In this document: positions 21,501 to 36,500 of the stretch, in pieces
Layout: each line of letters opens with the position of its first letter
Position numbering within the stretch: position 1 is the first letter of the stretch
Assembly (NCBI RefSeq): GCF_000003605.2
Contig: NW_003156238.1
Span: 37,759-89,153 of the forward strand
DNA: 51,395 nucleotides
Direction: 5' to 3'
Source: Saccoglossus kowalevskii
Lineage: Eukaryota; Hemichordata; Enteropneusta; Harrimaniidae
Notes under the pieces: generated by a model
The model's database searches: none
What the model saw: only the letters and a program-made list of their open reading frames with translations
Told to the model about the DNA's origin: nothing
Program-made: the position numbers and the translations under genes

Positions 21501-24500
21501 AACTTACTTGATTTTTAAAAAACGACCTATTCTAAGTTACCATAGACATATCTTTGTTATTTAGTAAGCGTTTGAGCATCAGCTTTTGTCACAAAATAAA
21601 ATATGCATAATTTTTTCTACATTTTTTCAAAAATGTTGATTGAGACCTGATACAAATAGCAAATTACGTCCATTTTATTCAAAATTAACAAGTCATTGTC
21701 AATGACACGTCCCCGTTCCGTTCATATTTGAGTGACATATACATTCAAAGCAGATCATGACCGAAATCTCAGACCACTTTCAGTGGTCTGATCCGAAATG
21801 CATCTGCATATGTGTGTGAAGTGTGGTCTTGATCGGTTAAGGCATACCTGTGATATGGATGCTGAACTGTATTCAGTTAAAACCCGATTTGGAAAACAAA
21901 ACAACGTGATTCAAGGTACCATAATGTACAATGTATGCATGAGGTGTGAACTAAATTCACCCATGGTGAATATGTGCAATTTTGACGAATTTTTGACCTT
22001 AAAAGGACTGGCCCAAATGCACAGGCATATGTATGATATAATGTATGATGTGTATGTGTATGTGTATGTGAAGTTTGAACTTGATCTGTCCAGGCATGTC
22101 CGAGATATGGATCGAAAACTAATTCTTTAAAACAAAATGGCCGCCAGTCGGCCATTTTGAACTTGATCCGAAGAAAAATTGGTGTGCATCAAGCTTATAT
22201 TATGTTTAATATATGCACTAAATCTGAACAAAATCCATCCATGCATGACTGAGATCCCGTTCCGGAATTGTGAGAATATGTGATTTTGATGCATTTTCGG
22301 CCTTAAAATGGCCATCATTCAGCTATTGTTAAGCGGATCATGAAACAAATGCACATATCTATTTGTGGCATGATGTACCATGTGTGTGTGAAGTTTGAAC
22401 TTGATCAATCCAGACATGTCTCGGATACGGATCCAGAACTGAATTCTTTAAAACAAAATGGCCGCCAGTCGGCCATTTTGAACTTGATCCCAAAAAAAAA
22501 TGACGTGCATCAAGGTCCTATTATGTTAAATGTATGTACCAAATTTGAACAAAATCCGTCCATGCATAACTGAGATCTGGGTCCGGAATGGTGAAAATGT
22601 GCGATTTCAATGCATTTTTGGCCTTAAAATGGCCGCTATTCGGCTATCGTTAATCGGATCATGAAAAAAATGCATGTGCATATGTCCCATATAATGTGTG
22701 ATGTATGAGTGAAGTTTGAACTTAATCGGTCTATGCATGTTCGAGATACAGGTGATCATGGACGCACGGACGCACACAGGGCAAACCATAAGTCCCCGAA
22801 ATCGGACTACGTCCGAACAGGGACTAACAAAAGGAGGTATAAAAAAAATCAAAATCTTTGCATAAAAAATGATGATGATCCACCTGGGGTTAAATTAGTT
22901 ATTTGTTACTACCATGTTAGAATGTACTCACCGTTAATTTGTACACATGTCTGTAGTAGATAAGTAGATGCTTTCATAAACTCATCATTCTGTATTTCTG
23001 TCATATATTTCACAACTAAACTGAGACCACCAGATTCCACAAACTCAAGCTGATTCTCAACTAGAAAAACAATTAGAGAGTGAAAGATAAAATGTAGAGG
23101 ATTTCTCACAAGTGAACCTATAATATCGTATTTATTACTGAAAAAGTGTAAAATTGAAATTACATATAATATCGTATTTATTACTGAAAAAGTGTAAAAT
23201 TTCCAAAACTTATCATATACCCAGTATTGCTCGGCCTCGTAATGCTACAAGAAGTGCGCCCTCACATCACGGTAATAATTTCCTGTATCATGTCTGACCC
23301 AGCACGTCTAGTTTTCATCAATCAAAACGAAAAATATCATTCTAAATCACGTTGTGTGTTTAAGACCACGGCGTATTAAAATTGTAATTACAACTACCGT
23401 ACTTCCCCGAGTATAAGCCCAGGGGCCTGAACATGTAAAATTAGGGGGTGGGCTCATACTCGAGGACCACCTTAGAAAAGATAATTTTTTGGTGGGTTTA
23501 AAATTATAAGTATCTTCCCAACCTCGATAATTATCCAAATTAAATTTTTCGCTCACAGCGCCAGTCTCTGAGGAATATTACGTCTTTTTGAGAAAAAAAT
23601 ACGAAACGAGTCGTCATTGATTTCAACGACACTTTTTACAATGAAGAAACAAATGTGTTCATAAAAATACACACATTTTTATACAATACGGTTTACATAC
23701 CGTCTGAATTTATGGTGCAAAAATGGGTAGGGTCTGTGGGAAAACAGTCGAAGGCAAGATCTTTATCATTATCTTCGTTGTGGAATGTTTTCGATTGTAT
23801 GCAAACTCTTGATACAAACAATTTCCGCCATGGTGTTGTACATCATGATTTGACCTGAACAACTTCCTTTGACCTAACAGGTCACGTCTTTCGTTAACCA
23901 ATCAAAATGCTGCGTCGTACAGACGAAGTTTCCCGATTATTGACGGAGTAATTTTTCCAACGCAATGTGGAAGTGAGTTACTAAAAGCTGTTGATTCGCA
24001 ATTTCACGGTCGCCAACAAGTCACATCGAAGAATAGTTTGCTCGTTCACATCCCAGTCAGGATAGACTCAATGGACACGATTATTCGGAAAAGTAAAATG
24101 ATGTTCAATGACCAGGTTTCACGACTTGACGATCACATTTTTGCTGTTTGGAAAACTACTACTCAAAAGAAATATGGATTATTTAAGTATTGCAACATTC
24201 GAGTGAATAACAGAATAGAAAAGGTGAAAACTATGTCCCGTACGCCCGCCATGCACTTAATTAATGCAAGTTTTCTCGTAAAAGCTGGAACCAAACTACC
24301 GTACCAATCATGATTTTTATGCAATGAAATACACTTTTTACATGCATATTTTAATAAATGTCGTCGACCCCCGGTAAAAACACCCTGGGCCTATACTCGG
24401 GAATGCCCTCAACTTGTTAAATGTCTAAAAACAGAGGGGTGGGCTTATACTCGGGGAGGGGCTTATACTCGGGGAAGTACGGTAAAAGGCACATGATAAA

Positions 24501-27500
24501 ACTTTTACGGACTGGACACAGCATTTGTGTCGAAAGCTTGGGCGCTTCCGCTGCACGACCTCAGGACGTGAAAGCTATATCCAGTCCACAAAGATTAATA
24601 TAAACACAGTGTACACAAGTTCGAACCCCCGACCATGGCAAATTCTTCACCACTGTAAGCAGATGCACACATCGCATTGCACTATAATTATCCGAGAAAA
24701 AGACTCAATAACTTGTATGATAAGGAACATAAAGTGGTGAAATTGATATGTGCAAGTGAAATCTTATACATCACAGACAACCACATAGTTACATAAGGCC
24801 AAAAAAAAAAATTGTTTTGTTGCCCTCGGCAACTGGCCGAAAAATATGAAATATCGGGTTGCGTCTTTTTTCCCCATATACCTCTGCTATTTACGATACC
24901 CTTAGTTTTCACGAGTTTAAAAAAAAAAAATCCGACCAACCGACCCAATTTTTTTCAATTTTCCAACTTGAGGGCAACATAAGTTGTTGTTTTTTTTTTG
25001 GCCTAAAGGCAAGTATACCTAGTAAGTATGACCAAAAAAAGAAAATGGGGACAACTAAAGGAAACTTAGCACAGAAAGATGGAGAGGGAGCTCAAAAACA
25101 AAGGAATGACCCAGAGCAGTCACAGACAGAGCAAAATTGGAGATCTCTTGCCAGCAGGCACGAAGAGGAGTGAATGAATGAATTGCCCCCAGGGTCATGT
25201 TCATGTTCATGTCCACAAGCAGTGTCTACAAGACCTGGCTGGAACTAATTATAATAACATGTATATTACAAATTTTCACTGAAGGAGTGATTCAGTGAAA
25301 ATAATACCCAGTGATTATCATTTTTTTCTATATTTTACATTCAACTTGCCAAAAATCACTGAGAATAAATTCAATACCAAATACCCAAAAAGTCTTTTAG
25401 CAAAAATAAATTCCAGCTAAAATCAAGTATTTTACAGTATTTTTGCCTCTAAAATAACTTTTTCACCACCATTTCATCACAAATTCATAAAATAGTTTTG
25501 TTTATAGACTGCACTTCTCTTCATTAGATTGGGAAAAAATTGCCAAATTTTGTTTGAGTAAAAACTGAAATTTGACTCAAATTCTGTCTATTGGTCCTAA
25601 AATTATGGTTCACTTCCTGAAATATTGAAGAAAACGTGCAAAGAAATATGGGTGAGAAAGTGTGGTGGTGAAAAGCCGTAATATTATAACTTACCACAGG
25701 AGTCTGTACAGTGTGCTATTGTAAGCACCAGCTGTAGTTTACTATTGATAGATAAGACATCATTGGAAAGTAAACTAAGTAATAATTCCACGGCACCATA
25801 GTTGGATATACATTGCTTACTCGTGTCTACGAAAAAATACACAAAACTTATTATGTGCCACTTCTACATCATTGCCTATAGCCCTAACTTTTCAGTTGTG
25901 TTGGTATGTAAAATGCCAAGTAATGGCCATGCTCACACGATTCTCATGTACGTGGGTTGGACTGGATATCAGCCAATTCAAACAGCTTTCCAGTTTACAC
26001 AGAGTTCAGAATAAGCAGGATGTCAATTTTAATACACATGGCTCAGTCTACACAGGGTTCATTTAAGACAGGTTTCTAGTTTACACAGGGTTCAGAATAA
26101 GCAGGATGTCAATTTTAATACACATGGCTCAGTCTACACAAGGTTCATTTAAGACAGGTTTCCAGTTTACACAGGGTTCAGAATAAGCAGGATGTCAATT
26201 TTAATACACATGGCTCAGTCTACACAGGGTTCATTTAAGACAGGTTTCCAGTTTACACAGGGTTCAGAATAAGCAGGATGTCAATTTTAATACACATGGC
26301 TCAGTCTACACAGGGTTCATTTAAGACAGGTTTCCAGTTTACACAGAGTTCAGAATAAGCAGGATGTCAATTTTAATACACATGGCTCAGTCTACACAGG
26401 GTTCATTTAAGACAGGTTTCCAGTTTACACAGAGTTCAGAATAAGCAGGATGTCAATTTTAATACACATGGCTCAGTCTACACAGGGTTCATTTAAGACA
26501 GGTTTCCAGTTTACACAGAGTTCAGAATAAGCAGGATGTCAATTTTAATACACATGGCTCAGTCTACACAGGGTTCATTTAAGACAGGTTTCTAGTTTAC
26601 ACAGCGTTCAGAATAAGCAGGATGTCAATTTTAATACACATGGCTCAGTCTACACAGGGTTCATTTAAGACAGGTTTCTAGTTTACACAGGGTTCAGAAT
26701 AAGCAGGATGTCAATTTTAATACACATGGCTCAGTCTACACAAGGTTCTTTTAAGACAGGTTTCCAGTTTACACAGGGTAAACAGATTGTCAAATTTAAT
26801 ACACAAGGTACAGTTCACATATGGTTCAGCTTAGACAGGTTTTCAGTTTATACAGGTTTCCAGCTTTCACAGGATTCAGAGTAAACAGATTGTCAATTTT
26901 AATACACAAGGTACAGTTCACATAGGGTTCAGCTTAGACAGGTTTTCAGTTTATACAGGTTTCCAGCTTCCACAGGATTCAGAGTAAACAGATTGTCAAT
27001 TTTAATACACAAGGTACAGTTCACATAGGGTTCAGCTTAGACAGGTTTTCAGTTTATACAGGTTTCCAGCTTCCACAGGATTCAGAGTAAACAGATTGTC
27101 AATTTTAATACACAAGGTACAGTTCACATAGGGTTCAGCTTAGACAGGTTTTCAGTTTATACAGGTTTCCAGCTTCCACAGGATTCAGAGTAAACAGATT
27201 GTCAAATTTAATACACAAGGTACAGTTCACACAGGGTTCAGCTTAGACAGGTTTCTAGCTACCACAGGATTCAGAGTAAACAGACTGTCAATTTTAATAC
27301 ACAGAGTACATTTCACACAGGTTACAAGGAGTTCAGTTTAGACAGGTTTTCAGTTGAGATATAATTCCAGTTTGTGTTCATCATGAACAGGATTCCAGTT
27401 TACTCAGAGGTCAGTTTACTCAGAGGTCAGTTTACACAGGGGTCAGTTTACACAGAGGCCAGTTTACACAAGGGTCAGTTTACACAGTGGTAAGTTTACA

Positions 27501-30500
27501 CAGGTTTCAGATTACACAGGGTTCAGATTACACAGGGTTCAGATTACACAGGGTTCAGTTTACACAGGGTTCAGTTTACACAGGGGTCAGTTTACAGAGT
27601 TCAGTTCACACAAGGGTCAGTTCACACAAGGGTCAGTTTACAGAGGTCAGTTTACACAGGATTCAGTTTGCACAGGGGTCAGTTTACAGAGTTCAGTTTA
27701 CACAGGGTTCAGTTTACACAGGGTTCAGTTTACACAGCGGTCAGTTTACACAGGGGTCAGTTTATACAGAGTTCAGTTTACACAAGGGGTCAGTTTACAC
27801 AGGGGTCAGTTTACACAGATGTTACAATACTTACTGTTATCTGTAACACAGGAGTTCAAAGTACTTGCTATATGGATGCCCAACTCTAATTCATTCAATC
27901 GATCCGTAGATGATTTCTCATTTAATCCATTTATCAACTTGTCTAAAGTTAATACCACAGTTTTCAATCCACCAAGTAAGCGGAATCTCTCCTGAATGGA
28001 CACTGAATATAGACAAAATATTTCAGTATGAATGCGTTGCACTTGCTGAATATAAAATTACCTGGTATATAAGCATGAAAGCAATAAGACATGCAGTTTT
28101 GGAGATGATTTAAGTAGAGTTGACGATGGAGAACATACCAGTTTTGGAGATGATTTAAGTAGAGTTGACAATGGAGAACATACCAGTTTTGGAGATGATT
28201 TCAGTAGAGTTGACGATGGAGAACATACCAGTTTTGGAGATGATTTCAGTAGAGTTGACGATGGAGAACATACCAGTTTTGGGTCATGTTAGCTATTGTT
28301 CAACTCGTAATTATGCTAATTGTAAACCAGGCATACTTGTATTCATATGCAGAATGTAATCTGGCATTGTATATAGCTACAGATAATAGTACACAATTTG
28401 TAAAATGCCATTGTATTAGCTATATAACTGTACATACATGTATTTTGTAAATCAGACCTTACACCTTGGCTAATACATTAACAAATATAAAACATTGTGC
28501 AGCTTTAGCCAAGGTGCAACATCTGCAGTTGATGAAGAGTTCTTCCTCAGCAAGGGAAAAAGTCGCTCAAAAATAGGGCAGAGCCACTAACAACTGAGCT
28601 AATACAGCTTCCTATGAGTTCTCATAATATGGACACCTTAAATGGTCATTTTGATTGTCATGTGGTTGCACTAAACAAATGACAATGAGTATATACAACA
28701 TAAATGATTTTCATAAGGATGTAAATCAACATATGTTTAGTGCTGGCGCTGTGCAACTGCATGATTGCCAAGTGTAATTTACTCTAAACAATGGGGTTAA
28801 TATCTTGTGGTTCTAATACAAGTTCTGTTTTGTCAACTACAACAACAGTGAGTACTAAAGTTGATAAAATATTTCACTGATTGAAAGAAATATATGGTGA
28901 CAACTATTTATTCATTCTCTGCTGTGTTGTTGATGCAACAGAAAAATCATACAGTGATATAGTGATCTTGAAAAATATCTTACTATAGTTAAGAAATTTG
29001 TGGTAAAATGAAATATACAATTTATAAACAACAAAATAAATGTAATTAGGAAGGAAATCAGGGTCCATAAAATTTCAATGTGTACTGCCTTCAGAAATTA
29101 CCTACAGCCACGTATGAATTTGTGGTATGGTAAAATGAAATATACAATTTATAAACAACAAAATAAGTGTAATTAGGAAGGAATTCAGGGTCCATAAAAT
29201 TTCAATGTGTACTGCCTTCAGAAATTACCTACAGCCATATTTCTTGAAGACTTATTTCCCCAGCATTCAACAATCTGACCCAACTTGATATGTCAGATAC
29301 TAATTTTGACTCAAGATCCCTACATAATCAACAAGAGTTGGCAGAGCCATCTTGATGCTGGGAAAATAAGAGTATTTAAAGGTGTGTTTTAGAGCAATGG
29401 ATTTGGCGAACAGACAGAAAAGCAATTTCAAAGACTTTGAGTTTGTTTTAATGAAAACTTGAAGTATACATGAGGGTACGTATTATTATTTATTTATTTA
29501 TTTTGGAAACTCAATTTTTAATCGAAGGAATTAAACTAAATTAAATAATCATATGTTAGAAATGACTACTGTTCAACTCCGGACCTTTAATTGTACTTAG
29601 CGTATGTTATTATGACAATCAACCAATTCGAGAAAAACAGTCGACAATGACTAAATGCATGGTCATAGCCAAATCGCTGTTTAATTGAAATAAAAAAAAA
29701 TCAAAGAAAACAGAGAACTCTAAGACCGGAAGAGAACACGAGCGATGAAGTCGAACAACAGGCATTATGGCAGCCATGTTTGTTTCACCTCGATCAATAC
29801 AGTAATACCCATGATGCACTATTCCCATAAGAGTGGGTATATGGAAGTTCATAGCCAAGCGTACTGCGGTCAAGAACGGGGTAAGTTATTACGTGACGAG
29901 ACCATCCCGATTTGCCGTCAATTTCCGGGTTCGGGTGCGTTTCGTACAAGAAGATGGAGTTTCTTCACATCACAAACTATTGGAATCATGCACACGTGTG
30001 AGTACTTCGGTGACACATTTTATAGCTAAGCCCAAAATAGTCTATCATTTATTGTGCAACTGTGACCACACGACATCATTCTGTTAACATCCACACATTT
30101 TCATAAAGTCTCCATGCACTTTTTGACCTTTCATACTACAATTTACTCCAGAAAAACAATTTTCTTGGTACATTCCTACATTCTTGCATACTAATGAGGG
30201 ATTCAGACACATTCCAAGCTGAACAATTTTCTTGGACTAATAACAAAGCTTGTCAATCCTTTTCCAGCACTAATGTTAAAAGGCATCTAAAAATATAAAC
30301 AACAATTTGTTTACAAACCATTATTAGCAACAGTGAGTCCAATGAGTGAGATGATAGGTCTGATAACAGATGAATTCGTGGTTTTATTCAAACAATCCAA
30401 TAACAAAGGAAATGAAGACATACACAGCCTTTGGTTTTCATCTGCAGGCCAAGGAAAAAATAATTAATAATAATATATTACTGTACATCTGTATCCGTAA

Positions 30501-33500
30501 TGCCATAAGTTACAACGTGCCGTAATTTTGCAGTATTACACTGGGTATTTGCATCCTACCATATTAGGAAATGCGAATTCCAAATATGGAACGATTAGGC
30601 ACGTAAGTAGGATTTCAACATTCTCATGATGTATCCTTGAAAGGAAAAGATGTATAATATAATAAATAAGGTTATTACAAGGATACCACAAAGTATGCAT
30701 GTTGGTCGATACTCAGGCTATACTGTCTTCATCCATACTTTTCGGTATCCTCGTACTAACCTCATATTCTCATATATTGTTCTATAACTCATAAACAGTC
30801 CTGGGATTTCTATATAGAGCATGTAACATCAAAGATGAATTACTGAACAAATTTTACTATGCCAAGTATTAAAGAAGAAACCACAAAGGCTAATTTCAAA
30901 CTCCAAGCTCACACAATGAATTCCGAACGTGCATTCCCATTTAGAATTTCTTTAGCATCAACTGTGAAATCTGTATTATTAGCAGCGGCTTCTATTAAAA
31001 TGGTACAATGCAACAGAGGGTATGCGGCTTCTATTAGAGCATGTACACATATGAGAAATGGTGAATTTTTGCTTCTCAATTGTTCAAAAAGAATGGTTGC
31101 GACTTCTATTAGAGATGCGGCTTCTAATACAGATTTTACGGTACCATTGAAAAGTATGAACATGGCTCCCCTTTCCTATTACGAAGTAGTCTGATTATAG
31201 CTTAACAAGCATCTTACAGTGAGGACATACAAAAGAATTGGTAGTACACGCGGACTTGACTAGCGACATCTGCATGCCCTCAGAATGTACACGCAGATTG
31301 ACACACACACAACAGTGTTGTGGCTTTTGCATGCCCGCACAACTCTCCCTCAGATACGCTTTAGAGGAGTCTAAATAAATGGAGATGTTTCAAATCACGA
31401 TAAAAAGGACTTACCATTAGATGGATTGTTAACCAGCACACAGAGGGCACCAAGTATAGATGACCAGATTGCAAACTGCTGCATATCACCAACAATCTTA
31501 CCAAACATACCTCGATTCTCAAGATGCTCGCTTGTTGACCTACAGTGGGAATCATATGAGGTTATTATGAGAATCCTCGGGGGCGGAGCTACGTCACTGA
31601 CGTTCTACGTTGCTAAGACGCGCACCACTGTACCACGTATTTCTATGGGCTTTGTGCGCGTTGCTGTGGAACGCCAGTGGAGCCGGTGAAAACTCGAGAA
31701 AACAACACAAACTCAACTTTGAAGTAATCCTGAACAACCAAATTCATATATGTTACACACGTAGGGCTAATCTTGTTACACTGTTCAGGGGACTCTCATC
31801 AACCATCGCAAAGTACCGTTTTCTGCGAGTTTTTGGTCTTTGTTTTCACCGCGAGGGTTGCCAGGCGGTAGAAAATGCCCGGATGTCCGCCCCCGAGGAT
31901 ACTGCAAAGTATGCACATAGGCAGATTAACCTTTTCACCACAAGATTCACAACCAAATTTTTTTTGCAACTTTTCTTATATTCAATATTTCTAGAAAAAT
32001 GAATCCTAATTTTGGAGCCAACAGACAAAATTTGAGCCAATTTTTAATTTTTACTCAAAAAATTTGGCTATTTTTGTCCCAATCTTCTGAAGGAAAGTGC
32101 AGACTATTAAAGTGACTATTTTGTGAAGTTGTGATGAAAAGAGGGAACTTATGTTGCTCGAATATAACAAAATGCCAAGAAAAAGTTTTCATGTCCATGT
32201 AATCGTTTGCATTGATTGATGTGATTTTAGTATAGTGTGCTAAATTTTTGCTGCGAAAGTTGAAAGAAAAATCGTAATGTACTGTAAAATACTTTATTTT
32301 AGCTGGAATTAATTTTCACTGAAAAGACTTTTTGGGTGTTTTGTATAGAATTTATTTTCACTGATTTTTGATGAGTTGAAGGTAAAATATAGGAAAAAAA
32401 GATATATTTTATTTTCACTGAATCATTCCTGAAAATTAATTCCAAGCGAAAATAAAGTAATTTACAATATTAAAGGTAATGTCAATGTAAACACACATTT
32501 TCCAAACATGGAAGAAATTCTAATGCGCTGGCAACAAATGCTTCCAATATGGTGAAAAATAGGTTATCATCCAAACTCTGAGGGGAGGAACAAAGCAAAT
32601 TATGTTTTCCTTCAATTTAATTTTGAGCCACATTTTGACATTTTTTTTTCATGATGTTGTTACTGCATTTTTCACTTTCAAAAATGTGATTTTTTCATAA
32701 ATACATGTATATATTTTTTTCAAATTCAACAATTTCCCTCCCCCAGACTTTCAAATGATCCAACCCTTTACCTGAATAACTGTAGCAGAACATGAAGGCA
32801 GTTGGATTTCCTAGCAAGATTCTGACACTCACCTGAAAATAAGCAAAATATAATTATTCATCAATAATTTCTATAATCACATGCATTTCACAACAGTGAT
32901 ATGCATTTTTTCCATGCTGTATTACCATAGTTGTACACTGAATACTGAATTTTTCACTGTATATGTACTACCAGAAAGTTATCTGGAGTTTCTGGGTTTA
33001 TATACATAACAGTAGCTATTGTTCAATAGGCAATTTTCCTAATTTATCTAAAAGCAAATGACAAAGCATATACAACATAAACAAAATTTATAGTGATATA
33101 AATTAAACTATGTTCAGTGCTGCACACGTTGCTATGCATATGCATGATTGTTAAATCGTTTAATTTTTTCAGTTTTTAAATTTTGTGGTATAAGTCAGCA
33201 AGACTTACTTGAAATGTGTGTTTACGGACATAAATCCACAGTCTTGTAAATTTCATATGGGTGGCCCTCCCAAGTGCAATTTACTCAACTCAAACCAAAT
33301 CATTGCATTTTTCTCAAAGATGGAATGATTTGATTTTGAACTTGAATTTTTTTTTAATGTTGAAACACCATCTCATATTATTAGTAAATACTACAAAAAA
33401 AATTTGAAATTATTGATAATAATGATACAATCAATAACAATCTTTTTCAAAATTATGAATTTATGAAAAGGCAGTTAATAGCCAGCTTGTAAGTCATGCC

Positions 33501-36500
33501 AGTCTGTACCATACACAATCTGGACAAGCTAGTAACATGCATCTTTTATATGAGTAGGCATATGCAGGGATGAGAATGAGAATTTAAATTTTCAGCTGAA
33601 AGTAAAGTAGCCGGAGTCCAAGCTGACATCATTAACGACTTCTGAGTCTACGTCCAAGTCATAGGTTCTGCTGAGCAACAGGGCAGCTCACTCAGAGCAA
33701 ACCCAGCCAATCGTGTTAATGGTTACATATTACTTCGAACACTTGAAAACCACTTCGGATTTTACGATTGCACTGAAAAGAGTCGCGAACATGCAGCATT
33801 TGAGACACCGCGAGTTTTCCCCCTTCGACCATACACTGGTACAGACTTCTTGCAGCCGACAACAATGACCCGACAGCGTGTTTACTTCCAGTGAATAAAC
33901 AAGATTTGTATTCGAACCCTGGGGCTTAGAAATCCGCGGATTCACGGAAAATTCCCATCCCTGCATATGTTGTCTTTTATAACTGACAATAAACTATGTT
34001 ATCATTTCAATCACTTACTATTATTAGAGACCATGCAAGACAGAAAGTAGACAACAATTTTCTTTAATTTCAAAGTTCCATTCATATTTATCAACTCATC
34101 ATGTAAATACTGGAACAAACTCATATTTGTCAATTGCTTCTGACAAAATACTGCAAAAAAAAAAGTATTTAGAATTAACCTTTCGAGTTCTAAATAAAGC
34201 GGGGGAGTAGTCACCTGCGCATGCTTCAGATGTCCATAGCATGTCATTGTTTACAAACAAGTGTCAACCCATGAGCCTTTGCGTTTTTAGCGTGTGTTGT
34301 TATCGTTGCTTGGGACTCAATTCCCGCACGTGCACAGGTGATATCCCTCCTGCTTTAAGACAACTTCAGGCACCATCCACAAAATAAATTAATTTATAGT
34401 CAGCCCTTTCCCACATGAAATGTTGTGAAAATTTCAAAATTATCTTTGATCAAAAACTAGAAACAATGTGACATTATGTCTGTTTTGTCCAAATAATGAA
34501 TTCCGTGAAAAAGACAGAAAAAAAGGGCAATTGAAGGCATCAAAACTAACAACCTAGAATTCAGGTAAATATGGTACTGCATCTAAACATATGTTGACTA
34601 GTTTTTAAATTGCTTTCATACAGTATTGTATTATACTTGCGGTGATTTATTCATCAACTTCAACTGGTCACTTCATTCCTTCACAAATAAATTCATTTTC
34701 AAACTCCCTTCACCATAAATTCACAAAATAGTTCCGTTTATAGTCTGCACTTTCCTTCAGAAGACTGGGACAAAAATAGCCAAATTTTTTTGAGTAAAAA
34801 CTGAAAATTGACTCAACTTTCATCTGTTGGCTCCAAAATTAGGGTTCATTTCCAGAAATATTAAGAGATACAATTTGGGAGAGAAAGTCTGATGGTGAAA
34901 AGGTTAAGACATGTTTGAAATAACATTTCCGTATTTGGTACATCATCATTTCATAAATCATACAATCAATGAAGAAAATTTTTTGAATATTAGTAATTTG
35001 AGACAGGCAATTTCTACATTTACCTATCCTAGCTGAAATCTGCCCATCTGGGAAAGGTAGACAGGCCTTAATTTCGGCCCCTGTTAAGGTATTAAATTGT
35101 TAAAATATCTTGAACAGGCTTCAAAAAAAATCGAGCTGCACATTATTGACCAGAAAGCAACAATTCAAAGCACTTACAGTATTTGCTATATGAGCTATGA
35201 ATCCCCAAAAAGCACATGTGAGCAGTGTTCAAACTGAAGGCAGACAACTGGGTCTGAGGCCTAGAAGTTTACAACATACGTGCTCCTTAGGTCTTTTGAT
35301 GAATTTAATAAATACAAATTTCTCTGTGGGTCATCATCTTTCCATTTTATTTTGTATTCATATATGAAGCAGAAATAGAGTCAATTTATTTAAGTCAATG
35401 CAAACCTCAGACACAAAGTTCAATTTGTTAGACGATGAGGCAAAGTTAGCGAAAGTAAAACCAACAAATAATTAAGTATTTTACAGTACAGTTGTATGTA
35501 ACATTTCCTTTTTTTAAATCAATATTTCATTTGTTTTTTCAGAATAGCATTCGACAATGTTCTATTTAAAATGAATAACATCATCAAAGTTACTATGTTA
35601 TTACAATATTTTTCAACTTGCAGGCCCTCTTGGCCATCAATATTTCATTTGTTTTCTCAGAATAGTATTCGACAATCAAAGTTACTACGTTAATACTATA
35701 TTTTTCAACTTGCAGGCCCTCTTGGCCATCAATATTTCATTTGTTTTCTCAGAATAGTATTCGACAATCAAAGTTACTACGTTAATACTATATTTTTCAA
35801 CTTGCAGGCCCTCTTGGCCATCAATATTTCATTTATTTTCTCAGAATAGTATTCGACAATCAAAGTTACTACGTTAATACTATATTTTTCAACTTGCAGG
35901 CCCTCTTGGCCATCAATATTTCATTTGTTTTCTCAGAATAGTATTCGACAATCAAAGTTACTACGTTAATACTATATTTTTCAACTTGCAGGCCCTCTAG
36001 GCCATCAATATTTTTCAACTTGCAGGCCCTCTAGGCCATCAATATTTTGATCTCAGTGAGCAAATGAAAAGGTTATACTTACTATTTCTGTCTACGACAC
36101 ATGATAGTGTATATAAGGCTGCTTCTTTGACATCAGTGTGTTTAGTTGATGTGAGCAAAGATTGAATAAATAGTATGCCACCACAGTCCAATAAGCATTC
36201 TTTACCTTCATCTACAAGTAAACAAATCATCTCATGTTAACCTTTTTTAAGACTTTCTCGCCCGAATTCGTGAATAGTCAATCACATTTTTCAGAGAAAC
36301 ATTCAACATGTTTTGAACAGTATTTTTCAGGGGGAAAAAAATGACTCTGAGTACATGAAACGAATGTCTATATTCTTCACTTTTTACTTTTAGAGGTCAC
36401 GGTGAAACCCACAGTGGTTGACTATCTGTGGTATCTTTTTAGGCAGAATTCAATAAAATTCACTATCAAATTTTTTGCTTAGTTTTCATAAATTTTTAGA

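Noticed and set aside
22007-22085. GTATGTGTATGTGTATGTG as a possible Z-DNA or regulatory tract
   Set aside because: A short microsatellite inside a dispersed repeat, with no other supporting signal.
27487-27889. VSLHRG/VYTGVS-type ORFs
   Set aside because: Artefacts of the CAGTTTACACAGGGGT minisatellite.
35515-36048. Repeated TTTTTCAACTTGCAG as decoy splice acceptors in the 92-bp array
   Set aside because: They lie on the plus strand, while the host gene TERB1 is transcribed from the minus strand.
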